Below, piece after piece: positions 23,066-36,496 of a stretch of 64,000 bases of DNA. The notes below the pieces were generated by a model that saw only the letters and a list, made by a program, of their open reading frames with translations, was not told the origin of the DNA and did no database searches. Both the position numbers and the translations under genes were made by a program. The stretch is from the NCBI RefSeq assembly GCF_014203895.1, contig NZ_JACHJY010000009.1, positions 124,001-188,000 of the forward strand, in the 5' to 3' direction. This DNA comes from Streptomyces nymphaeiformis. Lineage in GTDB: Bacteria > Actinomycetota > Actinomycetes > Streptomycetales > Streptomycetaceae. Each line of letters starts with the position of its first letter. Position 1 is the first letter of the stretch.

Positions 23066-23469
23066 GCGCCCTCGAAGCCGCTCTCGCCGCGGGCCGGGCC
23101 GCCGCCGCGGGGCTGCAGCGGGAGACAGTCACGCTGTACCGGCCAGGCGTCCCGGCTTTCGACTGGGACACCGGTACGGACGGCTCTGCTACTCCACTGG
23201 CGCTCTATACGGGCTCGGCACGCGTGAAGCCCGTCGCGCGCTCCCGCGGCGAGGAGATCGAGGCGGGCGAGGCCAACGTCACCCTGCGCGAGTACGCGGT
23301 GTCCTTGCCCTGGGCTACCGAGACGAGTGAGCGGCCGGCTGTCGGTGACCTCATCGAGGTGACGGCGTCCCCGAACGCCCGCATGGTCGGCCTGCGTCTG
23401 TGGGTGACTGGCGTGGAGTTCAGTTCCACAGCCACGGCGTGGCGGATTTCTGCGGAGGACAGGTCATGA
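23062..23469 (+). CDS. head-tail closure protein (DUF6093-like)
   Basis: GTG at 23062 (GTGA overlap). 135 residues with E-T-V-T-L-Y-R-P-G, A-R-V-K-P-V-A-R-S and a beta-barrel-like region ending G-L-R-L-W-V-T-G-V-E. Position two after capsid and the beta pattern identify a stopper or closure protein of the neck. Confidence 0.7.
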   Translation: MSALEAALAAGRAAAAGLQRETVTLYRPGVPAFDWDTGTDGSATPLALYTGSARVKPVARSRGEEIEAGEANVTLREYAVSLPWATETSERPAVGDLIEVTASPNARMVGLRLWVTGVEFSSTATAWRISAEDRS

Positions 23470-23855
23470 GCGACATCGACGTCCGCGAACTCGTACAGCT
23501 CGCGGCAGTGCTGCAGGAGAACCTTGCGGAGGCGGAACCGCAGATGGCGGCGATCGTGACCCGTGGCGCGCTCAACGTGAAGAACGCCTGGCGGGCCAAC
23601 GCGATCGTGACGGCCGGCCGTCACGCGCGCCGCTACCCGTACAGCATCGGCTACGACGTAACACCCATCCCAGGCGGCGCGACGGCCGAGATCGGCCCGG
23701 ACAAGGGAAAGGTGCAGGGCCCTCTCGGCAACCTTCTCGAGTTCGGATCCAGCAACAACCCGCCCCACAACGATGGCGGCCGGGCGCTGCTCGCCGAGGC
23801 CCCCGCTTTCGAGGCCCACGTGGCTGCCCTGGTCCAGCGTCTGGGGCCCGCCTAG
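23466..23855 (+). CDS. HK97 gp10-like tail completion protein
   Basis: ATG at 23466, overlapping the preceding stop. 129 residues with an N-terminal helix, V-K-N-A-W-R-A-N-A, R-Y-P-Y-S-I-G-Y-D-V and N-L-L-E-F-G-S-S-N-N-P-P-H-N-D. The L-E-F-G-S/T motif is characteristic of the gp10 family at the head-tail junction. Confidence 0.8.
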   Translation: MSDIDVRELVQLAAVLQENLAEAEPQMAAIVTRGALNVKNAWRANAIVTAGRHARRYPYSIGYDVTPIPGGATAEIGPDKGKVQGPLGNLLEFGSSNNPPHNDGGRALLAEAPAFEAHVAALVQRLGPA

Positions 23856-24262
23856 TGGCCGCCCCGGACATCAAGCCGCACCTCGACGCCGTGATAGCAG
23901 CACTCACGGCAGGGGGCCTGGTCGTCGGGGACGGCGTCGCCCCGCCCACCGCATCGATCCCTGCGAACGGCATCTACGTGGTGCTGTACGCCGACCCGGG
24001 CCAGTCAGTGCGCGAGTCCTTGGCGGATGTCCGCACGGACTTCCGGCTCGGCTTCCAGCTGACCTGCGTGGCGCCGACGGCGGAGAAGGCCCGCTGGGCT
24101 GCTCAGCGGGCCCGCATGGCCTTGCATGCGCCGCTGACGGTGGCGGGGCGGACGGCGTGGCGGCCGGAGGAGTTGGGCGGGCCTCCAGTGCAGCGCGATG
24201 ACGACGTCTCCCCGCCCGTGTTCTTCCTGCCTGTCCAGTACACCCTGCAGTCCACGTCCTAG
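23855..24262 (+). CDS. tail terminator-like protein
   Basis: GTG at 23855 overlaps the preceding TAG. 135 residues: N-terminal helix (I-K-P-H-L-D-A-V-I-A-A-L), Y-V-V-L-Y-A-D-P-G, F-Q-L-T-C-V and a terminal strand. Its place just before the tail tube genes and the alpha/beta pattern fit the gpU/gp17-like terminator that caps the tail tube. Confidence 0.7.
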   Translation: MAAPDIKPHLDAVIAALTAGGLVVGDGVAPPTASIPANGIYVVLYADPGQSVRESLADVRTDFRLGFQLTCVAPTAEKARWAAQRARMALHAPLTVAGRTAWRPEELGGPPVQRDDDVSPPVFFLPVQYTLQSTS

Positions 24263-24271
24263 GAGATCGTC

Positions 24272-24601
24272 ATGCCTCTGCTCGCCCAGCAGGCCGTCGC
24301 TTTGAGCGGCCTCACCCCGTCCTACTCAGCCGCCGTCGCCTCCACCACGGTGACATGCGGCGAGCGCAGCTTCCTGCACGTGAAGAACACCGCCGGCTCG
24401 TCCATGACCGTCACGCTGACCTCGACCGCCAGGGTCCGCGGCCAGCTGGCCGCCGACGTCGTGGTCACCGTCCCCGCGACCACCGGCGACAAGATGATCG
24501 GACCGATCACCAGCGACCTCTTCGCCGGCGCCGCGGACGGCACGTGCGCCGTGACCTACTCGGCCACGACGAACGTGACCGTCGCGAACCTCGTCATCTG
24601 A
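24272..24601 (+). CDS. small beta-sandwich virion protein
   Basis: ATG at 24272 after AGGAG. 109 residues, Thr/Val/Ser-rich and almost entirely beta (S-M-T-V-T-L-T-S-T-A, D-V-V-V-T-V-P-A-T). Likely a decoration or neck protein. It precedes a terminator and the major tail gene. Confidence 0.6.
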   Translation: MPLLAQQAVALSGLTPSYSAAVASTTVTCGERSFLHVKNTAGSSMTVTLTSTARVRGQLAADVVVTVPATTGDKMIGPITSDLFAGAADGTCAVTYSATTNVTVANLVI

Positions 24602-24624
24602 TCCTGCCCCACCACCCCTTGCCC

Positions 24625-24646
24625 GGCCCCGTTTGGGGCTTTTTTC
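24625..24646 (+). terminator. intrinsic terminator with U-tract / leader module
   Basis: GCCCC (24626-24630) pairs with GGGGC (24635-24639), followed by TTTTTT, CATG, then GAGGAGGG and the ATG at 24669. The best U-tract of the four similar modules, placed directly ahead of the major tail gene. Confidence 0.75.
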
Positions 24647-24668
24647 ATGCCCTGAGGAGGGCCGCCCC

Positions 24669-25148
24669 ATGGCTGACCTGATCAACGATGGCAAGACCCG
24701 GGTCTACTGGGTCCCGTCCATCTCCAACATCAACGCCCCGACCGTCGCCGAGCTGAACGCCGGCTCGGACTACACGCAGCGCATCACCCCGGACGGGCTG
24801 AAGCTCGACCCGAGCACCGCGGACGTGGACACCAGCTCGCTCGCCTCGACGTTCGACACCAAGACCGTCGGCCGCGTGGGATTCGACGTCGAGGTGACCT
24901 TCAAGCGCGGGGACACTGGCCCTGAGGACCTGCCGTACACGACGCTGAAGTACGGCGTCAGCGGGTTCATGGCGGTGCGCCGCGGTGTCGCCTACGCGAC
25001 CGCGTGGGCGGCCGGCCAGAAGGCTGAGATCTACCCGATCACCTGCGGCGAGCCGCAGAACGTCTCCCCGGCGGCGAACGAGGTCATGAAGTTCGTCTCG
25101 CCCATGAAGGTGACGTCGGCTCCGGCGACCGCGGCGACGGTGGCCTGA
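24669..25148 (+). CDS. major tail tube protein
   Basis: ATG at 24669 after GAGGAGG. 159 residues: M-A-D-L-I-N-D-G-K-T-R-V-Y-W-V-P, then V-G-F-D-V-E-V-T-F-K-R-G-D and a C-terminal strand region (V-M-K-F-V-S-P-M-K-V-T). Position before the chaperones and the beta-rich pattern fit a siphovirus tube subunit. The terminator module ahead of it suggests separate transcript ends and starts. Confidence 0.8.
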   Translation: MADLINDGKTRVYWVPSISNINAPTVAELNAGSDYTQRITPDGLKLDPSTADVDTSSLASTFDTKTVGRVGFDVEVTFKRGDTGPEDLPYTTLKYGVSGFMAVRRGVAYATAWAAGQKAEIYPITCGEPQNVSPAANEVMKFVSPMKVTSAPATAATVA

Positions 25149-25666
25149 TGCCCGACATCTCCGAGATCCTCAAGAAGGCCAAGCGCCGCCAGAAGTCCGT
25201 TCACCTGTGCCTTGCCGGCGACCTGGTCGCGGAGCTGGAGGAGCTGGAGCGGCAGCTTTCCGAGGCCGGCGACGCCTGGTCTCCGGACAGCCTGGCCGCC
25301 ACGGATCCTCGTGTGGCGCTGGCGAAGAAGGTGGCTGCGGCCCGCGACAAGGTCCGCAAGTCCTACACCGAGTTCCGCTTCCAGTCGCTCGGCGACAAGG
25401 GCTGGTCCGATCTCCTTGCCGAGCATCCCGGCAAGGAGCAGGGGCATGCCTGGGATCCGGACACCTTCCCGAAGGCTCTGATCGCAGCCAGCGCTGTGGA
25501 CCCGGAAATGCTGCCCGAGCAGGTCAGCGAGCTGTTCGAGATCCTCAACGAGGGTCAGCGGGAGCAGCTGTTCCAGTGCGCTTTCGACGTGAACCGGGAG
25601 GCCCCCGGCATCCCTTTCTCGCTGAGCGCCTCCGGGATCCTGGAAGCCCTCACCGCCGGGAAGTAG
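25148..25666 (+). CDS. tail assembly chaperone (G-type)
   Basis: ATG at 25148 overlaps the tail gene stop. 172 residues, helical and charged (I-L-K-K-A-K-R-R-Q-K-S-V, E-L-E-E-L-E-R-Q-L). It lies between tube and tape measure, as gpG does in lambda. A second reading frame continues to 25,971 in the -1 frame, so a longer G-T product is expected. Confidence 0.8.
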   Translation: MPDISEILKKAKRRQKSVHLCLAGDLVAELEELERQLSEAGDAWSPDSLAATDPRVALAKKVAAARDKVRKSYTEFRFQSLGDKGWSDLLAEHPGKEQGHAWDPDTFPKALIAASAVDPEMLPEQVSELFEILNEGQREQLFQCAFDVNREAPGIPFSLSASGILEALTAGK

Positions 25667-25971
25667 AGACGGCCCGCGCCTGGGGCGTGCCGCGCTCCGT
25701 CTTCATGGGACGCGCTGTCGCCCCAGGCGAACCGCTGTGGCTCGACGAGGACCGGGCTTGGGCTCTGGCGCTGGCCCAGGTCGAGCGCGATTCCTGCCCG
25801 GACTGCGGCCAGCCGTGGTCCGAGGCGTCGCATCAGGACAACGAATTCGCCTACCAGGCCGAGCTGATCCGCTGCCACCCCTGCTCGACCGGGGCGAAGG
25901 CGCTGCATGCCTATCAGGAGTCCGGCGGCAACGCTCACGGCTTGCACGTCTCTGTCGTAAAGAGGGGGTAG
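25663..25971 (+). CDS. tail assembly chaperone T extension, probable -1 frameshift
   Basis: This open frame is shifted by -1 relative to the G gene and runs past its TAG. It encodes L-W-L-D-E-D-R-A-W-A-L-A-L-A-Q-V-E-R-D-S-C-P-D-C-G-Q-P-W-like sequence with a C-x-x-C pair and a later C-H-P-C, a pattern common in actinophage T-type chaperones. Nearby independent starts (GTG about 25,687, ATG 25,706) lack ribosome-binding sites. The last G codons are GCC-GGG-AAG-TAG; GGGAAG resembles the lambda GGGAAAG slip site but is not a canonical heptamer. Confidence 0.65.
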   Translation, partial: VETARAWGVPRSVFMGRAVAPGEPLWLDEDRAWALALAQVERDSCPDCGQPWSEASHQDNEFAYQAELIRCHPCSTGAKALHAYQESGGNAHGLHVSVVKRG

Positions 25972-25974
25972 CCC

Positions 25975-30807
<4,833 letters not shown>

Positions 30808-30827
30808 CACAGGAAGGAGGAGGGCGC

Positions 30828-31697
30828 GTGAGCTATGTCGCGGGGCAGGACCTGGGCGGGCTGCGGGCGGACATCGGCCCGGTCCCGCTCGGCGGCGTGG
30901 ACTCGGCGGGCGTCGCCTGGCGCCTTCAGGAGCTTCAGGGCTGGGACTCGCCCGAGGTCCGCACCGACATGCAGCAGCGCGAGGCCGACCACGGCGCCTG
31001 GCCCTCTCCGGTCTACCTCGGCGAGCGGCCCATCACCGCGGCCGGCGTCATCGAGGCCGCGGACCAGGCGTCCCTCGAGGACGCGATGGAACGCCTGCGG
31101 TCCGCGGTCGCCCTGACCGACACCCTGCTGGTGGTGTACGAGAGCACACCGAAGCAGGCGGTGGTGCGCCGGTCGGGGAAGTTGGTCCTGCAGTACGTGA
31201 CCGACCGGCTCGCCTCGTACTCCCTGATGGTCACCGCCCCCGATCCACGCCGGTACTCGACCGTGCTGCAGAGCGACGAGACCATGCTTCCGATCACCAC
31301 CGGCGGCCTGGAGCCGCCCGTCACGCCACCGGTCACGATCGTCTCGACGAGCGTGTCCGGCGTCATCGACGCCCCCAATACGGGCACGTTCGAGACCAGG
31401 CCGGTCCTTATCATCGACGGGCCCGTGAACCTTCCCAAGGTCTTCGCCCAGATGCCCGACGGCACGGTCCGATCCCTCGTCTACTCCCAGTACCTCGGCG
31501 ACGGCGAGCAGTTGGTCATCGACACCGACGCGCACAGCGTGATCCTCAACGGCGACGTGTCCCGGCGACGGTTCTTGTCCACGCCCACCGGGTGGCCGGT
31601 CATCCCGGCAGGGGCGCTGGTGTCGTTCCAATTCGCCGCAGCCGCCTACAGCAGCGGGGCGAAACTCACCGCGCGCTGGCGCTCAGCATGGATGTGA
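30828..31697 (+). CDS. distal tail (Dit-like) protein
   Basis: GTG at 30828 follows AAGGAGGAGG; longer readings overlap the tape measure. 289 residues: V-A-W-R-L-Q-E-L-Q-G-W, A-W-P-S-P-V-Y-L-G-E-R-P-I-T and a C-terminal galectin-like half (R-P-V-L-I-I-D-G-P-V, V-I-L-N-G-D-V-S-R-R-R). Siphovirus Dit proteins lie directly after the tape measure and form the baseplate hub ring. Confidence 0.8.
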   Translation: MSYVAGQDLGGLRADIGPVPLGGVDSAGVAWRLQELQGWDSPEVRTDMQQREADHGAWPSPVYLGERPITAAGVIEAADQASLEDAMERLRSAVALTDTLLVVYESTPKQAVVRRSGKLVLQYVTDRLASYSLMVTAPDPRRYSTVLQSDETMLPITTGGLEPPVTPPVTIVSTSVSGVIDAPNTGTFETRPVLIIDGPVNLPKVFAQMPDGTVRSLVYSQYLGDGEQLVIDTDAHSVILNGDVSRRRFLSTPTGWPVIPAGALVSFQFAAAAYSSGAKLTARWRSAWM

Positions 31698-31710
31698 AAG
31701 GAGCACCGCA

Positions 31711-32730
31711 GTGGTAGCGGTCAACCCCACCTGGATCGACACCGTCTCGATGACCGGGTACTTCCTGCGCCGCAGTGACTCGGTCCTCACCATGCATTCC
31801 GGAGCGGCGCTCAGCGCCCGCTCCGGAGTTGTCCCCGGCACCGGCGGCCTGAACGTCACGCTGTCCGGCAGCACCATCACCGTCAGCTCCGGCATCGCCG
31901 TGGTCTACTACCCCGGCGAAGGTGTCTTCCGGGCGCCGATGACCTCCAGCAGCACCCTGACCCTCACCGCCGCCCACGCCACCCTCCCGCGCATCGACCT
32001 GGTGTATCTGCGGGTGTGGTGCAACAGCGTGGACGCCTCCGGCCTCAATCAGGCAGACGTCGTCTATCTGGCCGGGACGGCGTCCTCCACGCCCGCGGCC
32101 CCGGTGCCCGCCGGCACCCAGATCTACATGCCGCTGGCCACGATCAGCGTGCCCGCCTCCGGCGGCGGCTCGCCCACCGTATCGACCGCCGTCCGCCCCT
32201 ACACCGTCGCCCCCGGCGGTATCCTCCCGCTCCAGACGAGCGCCCCGTCCTCGCCCTACCTCGGCCAGTTCTACGACGACCAGACCAACCTCCGCCGCTG
32301 GAACGGCAGCTCCTGGGAGACGATGGCGAAGGTGGAGAGCGTCGGCTGGACCACGCCGACCCTGGCGGCGAACTACACCACGGGAGATCTGACCAGCAAC
32401 GGCAACGGCAACGGCCCGATCAGGTACCGCAAGTACACCGACCGGGGCACTGACTACATGGAGTGGGACGGCGGCGCCCAGCGCACCGCCGGTTCTCAGG
32501 TCGTCAACATCCTCTCGACCGCCCTGGCTGCCAGCTTCCGGCCCGCGGGCCGCGCCTCCTTCGTCATCGCTCGCAACAGCGTGGGCATCGCCTCCGGTGA
32601 ACCCTCGGTCGTCCACTCCTGCAAGATCGACTTTCTCCCGGACGGCACCGTCAGCCTGGTCGCTCATGCCGCCGGCACCTCGGAGACGACTTGGTTCTCT
32701 CTCCGGGGCATCCGGTATCCGTTGGCATGA
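31711..32730 (+). CDS. baseplate/tail fibre protein
   Basis: GTG at 31711 with AAAGGAG. 339 residues. The N-terminal half (W-I-D-T-V-S-M-T-G, L-P-R-I-D-L-V-Y-L-R-V-W) is the receptor-binding-complex pattern often seen in Streptomyces phages. The C-terminal half is Gly/Thr-rich and beta (L-R-R-W-N-G-S-S-W-E-T, F-R-P-A-G-R-A-S-F). Probably part of the host-recognition apparatus. Its stop overlaps the ATG of the next gene. Confidence 0.7.
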   Translation: MVAVNPTWIDTVSMTGYFLRRSDSVLTMHSGAALSARSGVVPGTGGLNVTLSGSTITVSSGIAVVYYPGEGVFRAPMTSSSTLTLTAAHATLPRIDLVYLRVWCNSVDASGLNQADVVYLAGTASSTPAAPVPAGTQIYMPLATISVPASGGGSPTVSTAVRPYTVAPGGILPLQTSAPSSPYLGQFYDDQTNLRRWNGSSWETMAKVESVGWTTPTLAANYTTGDLTSNGNGNGPIRYRKYTDRGTDYMEWDGGAQRTAGSQVVNILSTALAASFRPAGRASFVIARNSVGIASGEPSVVHSCKIDFLPDGTVSLVAHAAGTSETTWFSLRGIRYPLA

Positions 32731-33827
32731 GCACCGCGACGTTCTCCGCGCCGGTGGAGCTGGACTGGTTCGGCTGTGACTTGCGCACCGGTCAGATCAT
32801 CGAGGACCTGCGTTCCCTCAAGCCGTCCGGGCCGCTCACCAAACGCCTGGGCGCGGCCACCAGCACGTCCTTCGACCTCGGCATCGCCGGGGCGGGACAG
32901 GACTGGATTGCCGCGACCGACCCCGGCCGCAGCCTGCTCGTCGGCGTCGACCGTCTCACCGACCAGCCCGTGTGGGCGGGCATGGTCCTCACCCGGGACG
33001 CCGGATCGTCCTGGACCGCGACGCTGGGTGTCACCACCCCCGAGGCGTACCTCGACCGCCGCTACACCGGCGACGTAACCCAGCTCCAGCAGGACCAAGC
33101 CGCCGTCCTCACCGCACTCATGGCCGCCCCACTCTCCCAGGGCCCGCCGTTCATCATGGACGCCCCGGCTACCGGCGTCCTGATGGACTACATGGCCCTG
33201 GACGGGGACGACAGGACCGTTCTGTCCGCTCTCCAGGAAGTCATGGGCCAAGAGGGAGGCCCGGAATGGACCGTGGATGTGGCCTGGTCGGATGCCGCTC
33301 ACAGTGGGTTCGTCCTGCCTGTCCGGGTGCGGCCGGCCATCGGTGTTCAGATCACCGACCCGGAAGCAGTGTTCGACTTCCCCGGCTGCATCAGCACCTA
33401 CATGCTCAGCGAGTCCTACGAGAGCGGCAAGGGCGCCACCGCCGTCGTCGCGCGCGGCGAAGGCGAAGGCACCGCCCGACTGTCCAGCGGCAGCCAGGTC
33501 GCCACCGACCTCGAAGCGGCCGGATGGCCCCGCTACGTGCACCGCTACACACCCGCCTCGGGCCTGACCGACCCCGCCCAGCTCACCGCCCACGCCGTCA
33601 AGGCGCTCGCCCTGATGAAAACCGGCGCCCGGGTGTGGGCGATCGAAGCGGTCGCCTCCCAGGCTCCCCGGCTCGGACGGGACTGGGGGATCGGCGACAG
33701 CATCCGTGTGGCTGTCGGCTCCTCGCCCCGCCACCCGGAAGGGACCGAGATCGTCGCCCGCGCCTGGTCGTGGGAGCTGGACGCGGCGGCCGACCGGATC
33801 GCCCCCGTCCTGATCGAGGAGGACTGA
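32727..33827 (+). CDS. minor tail / tail-hub protein
   Basis: ATG at 32727 overlaps the preceding TGA. 366 residues: F-G-C-D-L-R-T-G-Q-I-I-E-D-L, W-A-G-M-V-L-T-R-D, Y-L-D-R-R-Y-T-G-D-V and W-S-W-E-L-D-A-A-A. This is a familiar hub-type minor tail pattern in actinophages (gp44/Tal-like). No peptidoglycan hydrolase domain was seen. Confidence 0.7.
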   Translation: MSTATFSAPVELDWFGCDLRTGQIIEDLRSLKPSGPLTKRLGAATSTSFDLGIAGAGQDWIAATDPGRSLLVGVDRLTDQPVWAGMVLTRDAGSSWTATLGVTTPEAYLDRRYTGDVTQLQQDQAAVLTALMAAPLSQGPPFIMDAPATGVLMDYMALDGDDRTVLSALQEVMGQEGGPEWTVDVAWSDAAHSGFVLPVRVRPAIGVQITDPEAVFDFPGCISTYMLSESYESGKGATAVVARGEGEGTARLSSGSQVATDLEAAGWPRYVHRYTPASGLTDPAQLTAHAVKALALMKTGARVWAIEAVASQAPRLGRDWGIGDSIRVAVGSSPRHPEGTEIVARAWSWELDAAADRIAPVLIEED

Positions 33828-33829
33828 CC

Positions 33830-34594
33830 ATGCCCACACCCGGCGACCAACTGCCCGGCGGACCGCAGCAGATGGCCCGGGACATCGCCGACCTCAAGCG
33901 GCAGGTGCGTGAGCTGCGCGCGGCACGCCGCCTGGAGAGCGCCGCCGTCGGCGCCGGCGGACTGCGGGTCACGGGCGGCGGGCGCCTCGCGATGGACACC
34001 CCGAACCGTGTCCGCATGGTTGACATCGGCACACTTACCGATGCGCAGTACAACCACGGCGACGGCTCACCCCAGCAGGCGATCCAGCTGCGCCGCGAGG
34101 ACGGCGGCCTGGCTTTGGCCTGCTACGCCTACCCGCCGTCCGGCTCCGAGGCGCAGAGCTGGAGGCTGTACGACCGCACCGGAAACGTCATCATGGCCGA
34201 GGACGCCGGCTCCGGATTGGGCCTGGCCCGCCCCTACCTGCCCGTCCCCCTCGGCCCCGCCTACGAGGGCAGCTGGGACTACTGGCCGCGGGCCTCCGGC
34301 ACCACGACGACGAGGCTGTGGCAGGGGCGCTTTTACAAGCAGCTCCCGAACATCGTCCTGGTCATGCAGGCGTCGATGGACACCAGCGGCGCCACCGGCA
34401 CGATCGAGCTGGCCGTAGGCGGCACCGTCCGCGCTACCGGCTCCGTCGCGTTCTCCGTCGCCTACTTCACGCTCGGCCCCTACGCCCTTGACGACTACGA
34501 CCACATGCAGCAGATCGACATCACCGTCCAGGGCCGTCGTACCGCTGGCACCGGCGCCCTACGCGCCACCCTCTACTCCGCCTACCAGATCTGA
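33830..34594 (+). CDS. minor tail fibre protein with coiled-coil N-terminus
   Basis: ATG at 33830. 254 residues: an N-terminal coiled coil (M-A-R-D-I-A-D-L-K-R-Q-V-R-E-L-R-A), then G-G-L-R-V-T-G-G-G-R-L-A, Y-D-R-T-G-N-V-I-M-A-E-D and a C-terminal beta domain (W-Q-G-R-F-Y-K-Q-L). The pattern is common in Streptomyces phage fibre tips; a trimeric fibre is likely. Confidence 0.7.
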   Translation: MPTPGDQLPGGPQQMARDIADLKRQVRELRAARRLESAAVGAGGLRVTGGGRLAMDTPNRVRMVDIGTLTDAQYNHGDGSPQQAIQLRREDGGLALACYAYPPSGSEAQSWRLYDRTGNVIMAEDAGSGLGLARPYLPVPLGPAYEGSWDYWPRASGTTTTRLWQGRFYKQLPNIVLVMQASMDTSGATGTIELAVGGTVRATGSVAFSVAYFTLGPYALDDYDHMQQIDITVQGRRTAGTGALRATLYSAYQI

Positions 34595-34605
34595 CCGGAG
34601 GACTC

Positions 34606-34761
34606 ATGTCCACCCCACCCGACTGGCCACCCGTGGAGCCGCTGCCCGATACGCCGCTGCTGCCCGTGGCCACACCGGTCGACGCGCCCCCGCCGACCGG
34701 CGAGACACCCCCCGAGGACACCGCCCCTCCGCCAGAGTCTGAAGACCCGCCCGTCGCCTGA
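34606..34761 (+). CDS. 51-residue Pro-rich acidic peptide
   Basis: ATG at 34606 after CGGAGG. Very rich in Pro, Thr, Glu and Asp (P-P-D-W-P-P-V-E-P-L-P, E-D-P-P-V-A at the end). Short Pro-rich ORFs at this place between fibre and lysin genes recur in Streptomyces phages. Unknown role. Confidence 0.5.
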   Translation: MSTPPDWPPVEPLPDTPLLPVATPVDAPPPTGETPPEDTAPPPESEDPPVA

Positions 34762-34780
34762 CCCCTACTCCACCCTGTTC

Positions 34781-34806
34781 GCCCCGCGCCGCCGGCCGGG
34801 GCTTTC
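34781..34806 (+). terminator. terminator / leader module before the lysin gene
   Basis: GCCCCG (34781-34786) pairs with CGGGGC (34797-34802), followed by TTTCGTCATATCTGGAGG and the GTG at 34826. It separates structural genes from the lysis genes. Confidence 0.6.
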
Positions 34807-34825
34807 GTCATATCTGGAGGCCTCT

Positions 34826-35734
34826 GTGCCCGACTTGTGGATGCCAGGGGCAACCCGGCTGGATGTCGGTGACCATGCACCGACCGACGGTGGGCCCGCC
34901 AAGGCAGTGGCTCACATCACGTGGGACCGCAACGCTACGGCGAGCAGCCCGGCGGACCTCGTCTCCTACGAGACGCTTCAGAACTACTTCGGCCGCAATG
35001 CGTCCGGGATGGCTGCCGCCCCGCACATTCTGTGGGATCCGTTCACGGGCAGGGCCACTCAGTTCGTGCCCGCGAATTCGCGGTCCAAGTCGCTCGCCGA
35101 CACGGCTGGCGGCACGCGCACTAACCGGGCCGGGGCCGTCGTCCTCCAGGTCGAAGCGCTCTTCTTCCCCTACTGCCGCGTCGACGGCAAGGTCTACGCC
35201 CGCCTCGCCGACACCCCCTGCAAGGGGTGGCCGGAGCTGCTTGCGTGGATCCGCTCCTGGGGCGTCCCGGACCGGTGGCCGATGGGCCGCCCGGTGGACT
35301 TCACCTCGCGCCGCGATGAGGCGGTCTGGGAGACCCAGGCCGGCTGGTACGCCCACGCACATGTCCCCGAGAACGACCACCAGGATCCGGGCTCGTGGCC
35401 CGGGTTCGCTACCGAGGAGGCTCCTGACTTGGACGCCACACAGGCCAACCAGCTCGCCGCGATCTACAAGGCACAGGTCCCGTACAGCGGCTGGCAGTAC
35501 AAGGGCACCGGCACGACCGACGCCTGGGCGCTGCTCAACTCGGCCACGTCGTCGGCGACGGCCGCGGTGAAGTCCGTCGCCGCGCTCAGCACCAAGATCG
35601 ACGCCCTCAAGGCGCCGTCGCTCACCGCCGAGCAGCTGGCCGCCATCGCCACCCAGGTCGCGGCCAGCCCCACCCTCGCAGACCGGATCGCCGAGCTCGT
35701 CGCCGACAAGCTTGCCGCCCGCCTCACCGACTGA
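34826..35734 (+). CDS. endolysin, N-acetylmuramoyl-L-alanine amidase
   Basis: GTG at 34826 after TGGAGG. 302 residues. The amidase_2-like pattern shows A-V-A-H-I-T-W-D near residue 30 and A-H-A-H-V-P-E-N-D-H-Q-D-P-G near 175, which supply the zinc-binding His/Asp residues. The C-terminal 100 residues are Ala-rich helices (A-A-V-K-S-V-A-A-L-S-T-K-I-D-A-L-K) rather than a known wall-binding domain. No signal peptide, so release through the adjacent holin-like proteins is expected. It cleaves the stem peptide from MurNAc. Confidence 0.85.
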   Translation: MPDLWMPGATRLDVGDHAPTDGGPAKAVAHITWDRNATASSPADLVSYETLQNYFGRNASGMAAAPHILWDPFTGRATQFVPANSRSKSLADTAGGTRTNRAGAVVLQVEALFFPYCRVDGKVYARLADTPCKGWPELLAWIRSWGVPDRWPMGRPVDFTSRRDEAVWETQAGWYAHAHVPENDHQDPGSWPGFATEEAPDLDATQANQLAAIYKAQVPYSGWQYKGTGTTDAWALLNSATSSATAAVKSVAALSTKIDALKAPSLTAEQLAAIATQVAASPTLADRIAELVADKLAARLTD

Positions 35735-35745
35735 TCGGAGCCCCC

Positions 35746-36069
35746 ATGACCGTCGACCTCGACCGCGCCTACTGGCTCGGCCTGCTCATCTCCGTCGTCC
35801 TGCCCGTACTCGTCGGGCTGGTCACGACCCGCGTCACCCACGCCGGCGTCAAGGCCGTACTGCTGCTCGCGCTGAGCACCCTCAACGGCTTCCTGGTGGA
35901 GCTCGCCGCCCCGGGGCCCGGCTGGCATGCCGGTACTGCTGCCGTCCTCGCCCTCGTGTCCTTCGCCACCGGCATCCTCGCCCACTTCGGCCTGTGGAAG
36001 CCGACCGGCGTCTCGGGCAAGGCGCAGGACAGTCTCGTCACGAGCCGGCCGCAGCCCCGAGGGGTGTAG
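35746..36069 (+). CDS. holin-like membrane protein
   Basis: ATG at 35746, 11 bases after the lysin. 107 residues with three hydrophobic helices (L-G-L-L-I-S-V-V-L-P-V-L-V-G-L, A-V-L-L-L-A-L-S-T-L-N-G-F, A-A-V-L-A-L-V-S-F-A-T-G-I-L) and a polar C-terminal tail. The place and topology match class I holins. Confidence 0.75.
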   Translation: MTVDLDRAYWLGLLISVVLPVLVGLVTTRVTHAGVKAVLLLALSTLNGFLVELAAPGPGWHAGTAAVLALVSFATGILAHFGLWKPTGVSGKAQDSLVTSRPQPRGV

Positions 36070-36492
36070 GTGCCGCGCCGCGTAGCCCGACGGCTGTCCC
36101 GGATCCTCGGCCGCCGCGGCGCGTTCCTCGCCAGCTTCGGCGCGCTGTGGGCGCTCTACGGATTCGGGCAGCTCGTCGAGCCTCTGCCGGACACTCGCGG
36201 CATCCGGCTCCTGCTCAACGTGATGCCTCTCGACGCCTGGGCCTGCTGCTGGATCGTGTCCGGTCTGCTGGCTGTGGCGTCGTCTGTGCTGCCGGAAGGG
36301 CGGGACTGGATCGGCTTCCCCGCCCTGCTGGCCATCGTCGTTCCGTGGATGCTCTCCTACGTCGTGTCGTGGTGGCCTCTCGGTGACAACGCAAGGGGGT
36401 GGGTGACGGCGCTGATCTGGGCGGTAGCCGCAGTGCCGGTGATCGTGGTGGCCGGGTGGAGAGAGCCCCCGCGCCCCAAGAAACTGGAGTGA
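36070..36492 (+). CDS. second holin-like four-helix membrane protein
   Basis: GTG at 36070 begins directly after the previous stop. 140 residues with a basic N-terminus (R-R-V-A-R-R-L-S-R-I-L-G-R-R) and about four hydrophobic helices (C-C-W-I-V-S-G-L-L-A-V-A-S-S, A-L-L-A-I-V-V-P-W-M-L-S-Y-V). It may be a partner holin, antiholin or pinholin component. Confidence 0.65.
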   Translation: MPRRVARRLSRILGRRGAFLASFGALWALYGFGQLVEPLPDTRGIRLLLNVMPLDAWACCWIVSGLLAVASSVLPEGRDWIGFPALLAIVVPWMLSYVVSWWPLGDNARGWVTALIWAVAAVPVIVVAGWREPPRPKKLE

Positions 36493-36496
36493 GCCC

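Noticed and set aside
24272..24601. Second major tail protein
   Set aside because: Too small and lacks the tube pattern; the protein at 24669-25148 fits better. Kept as a small virion protein.
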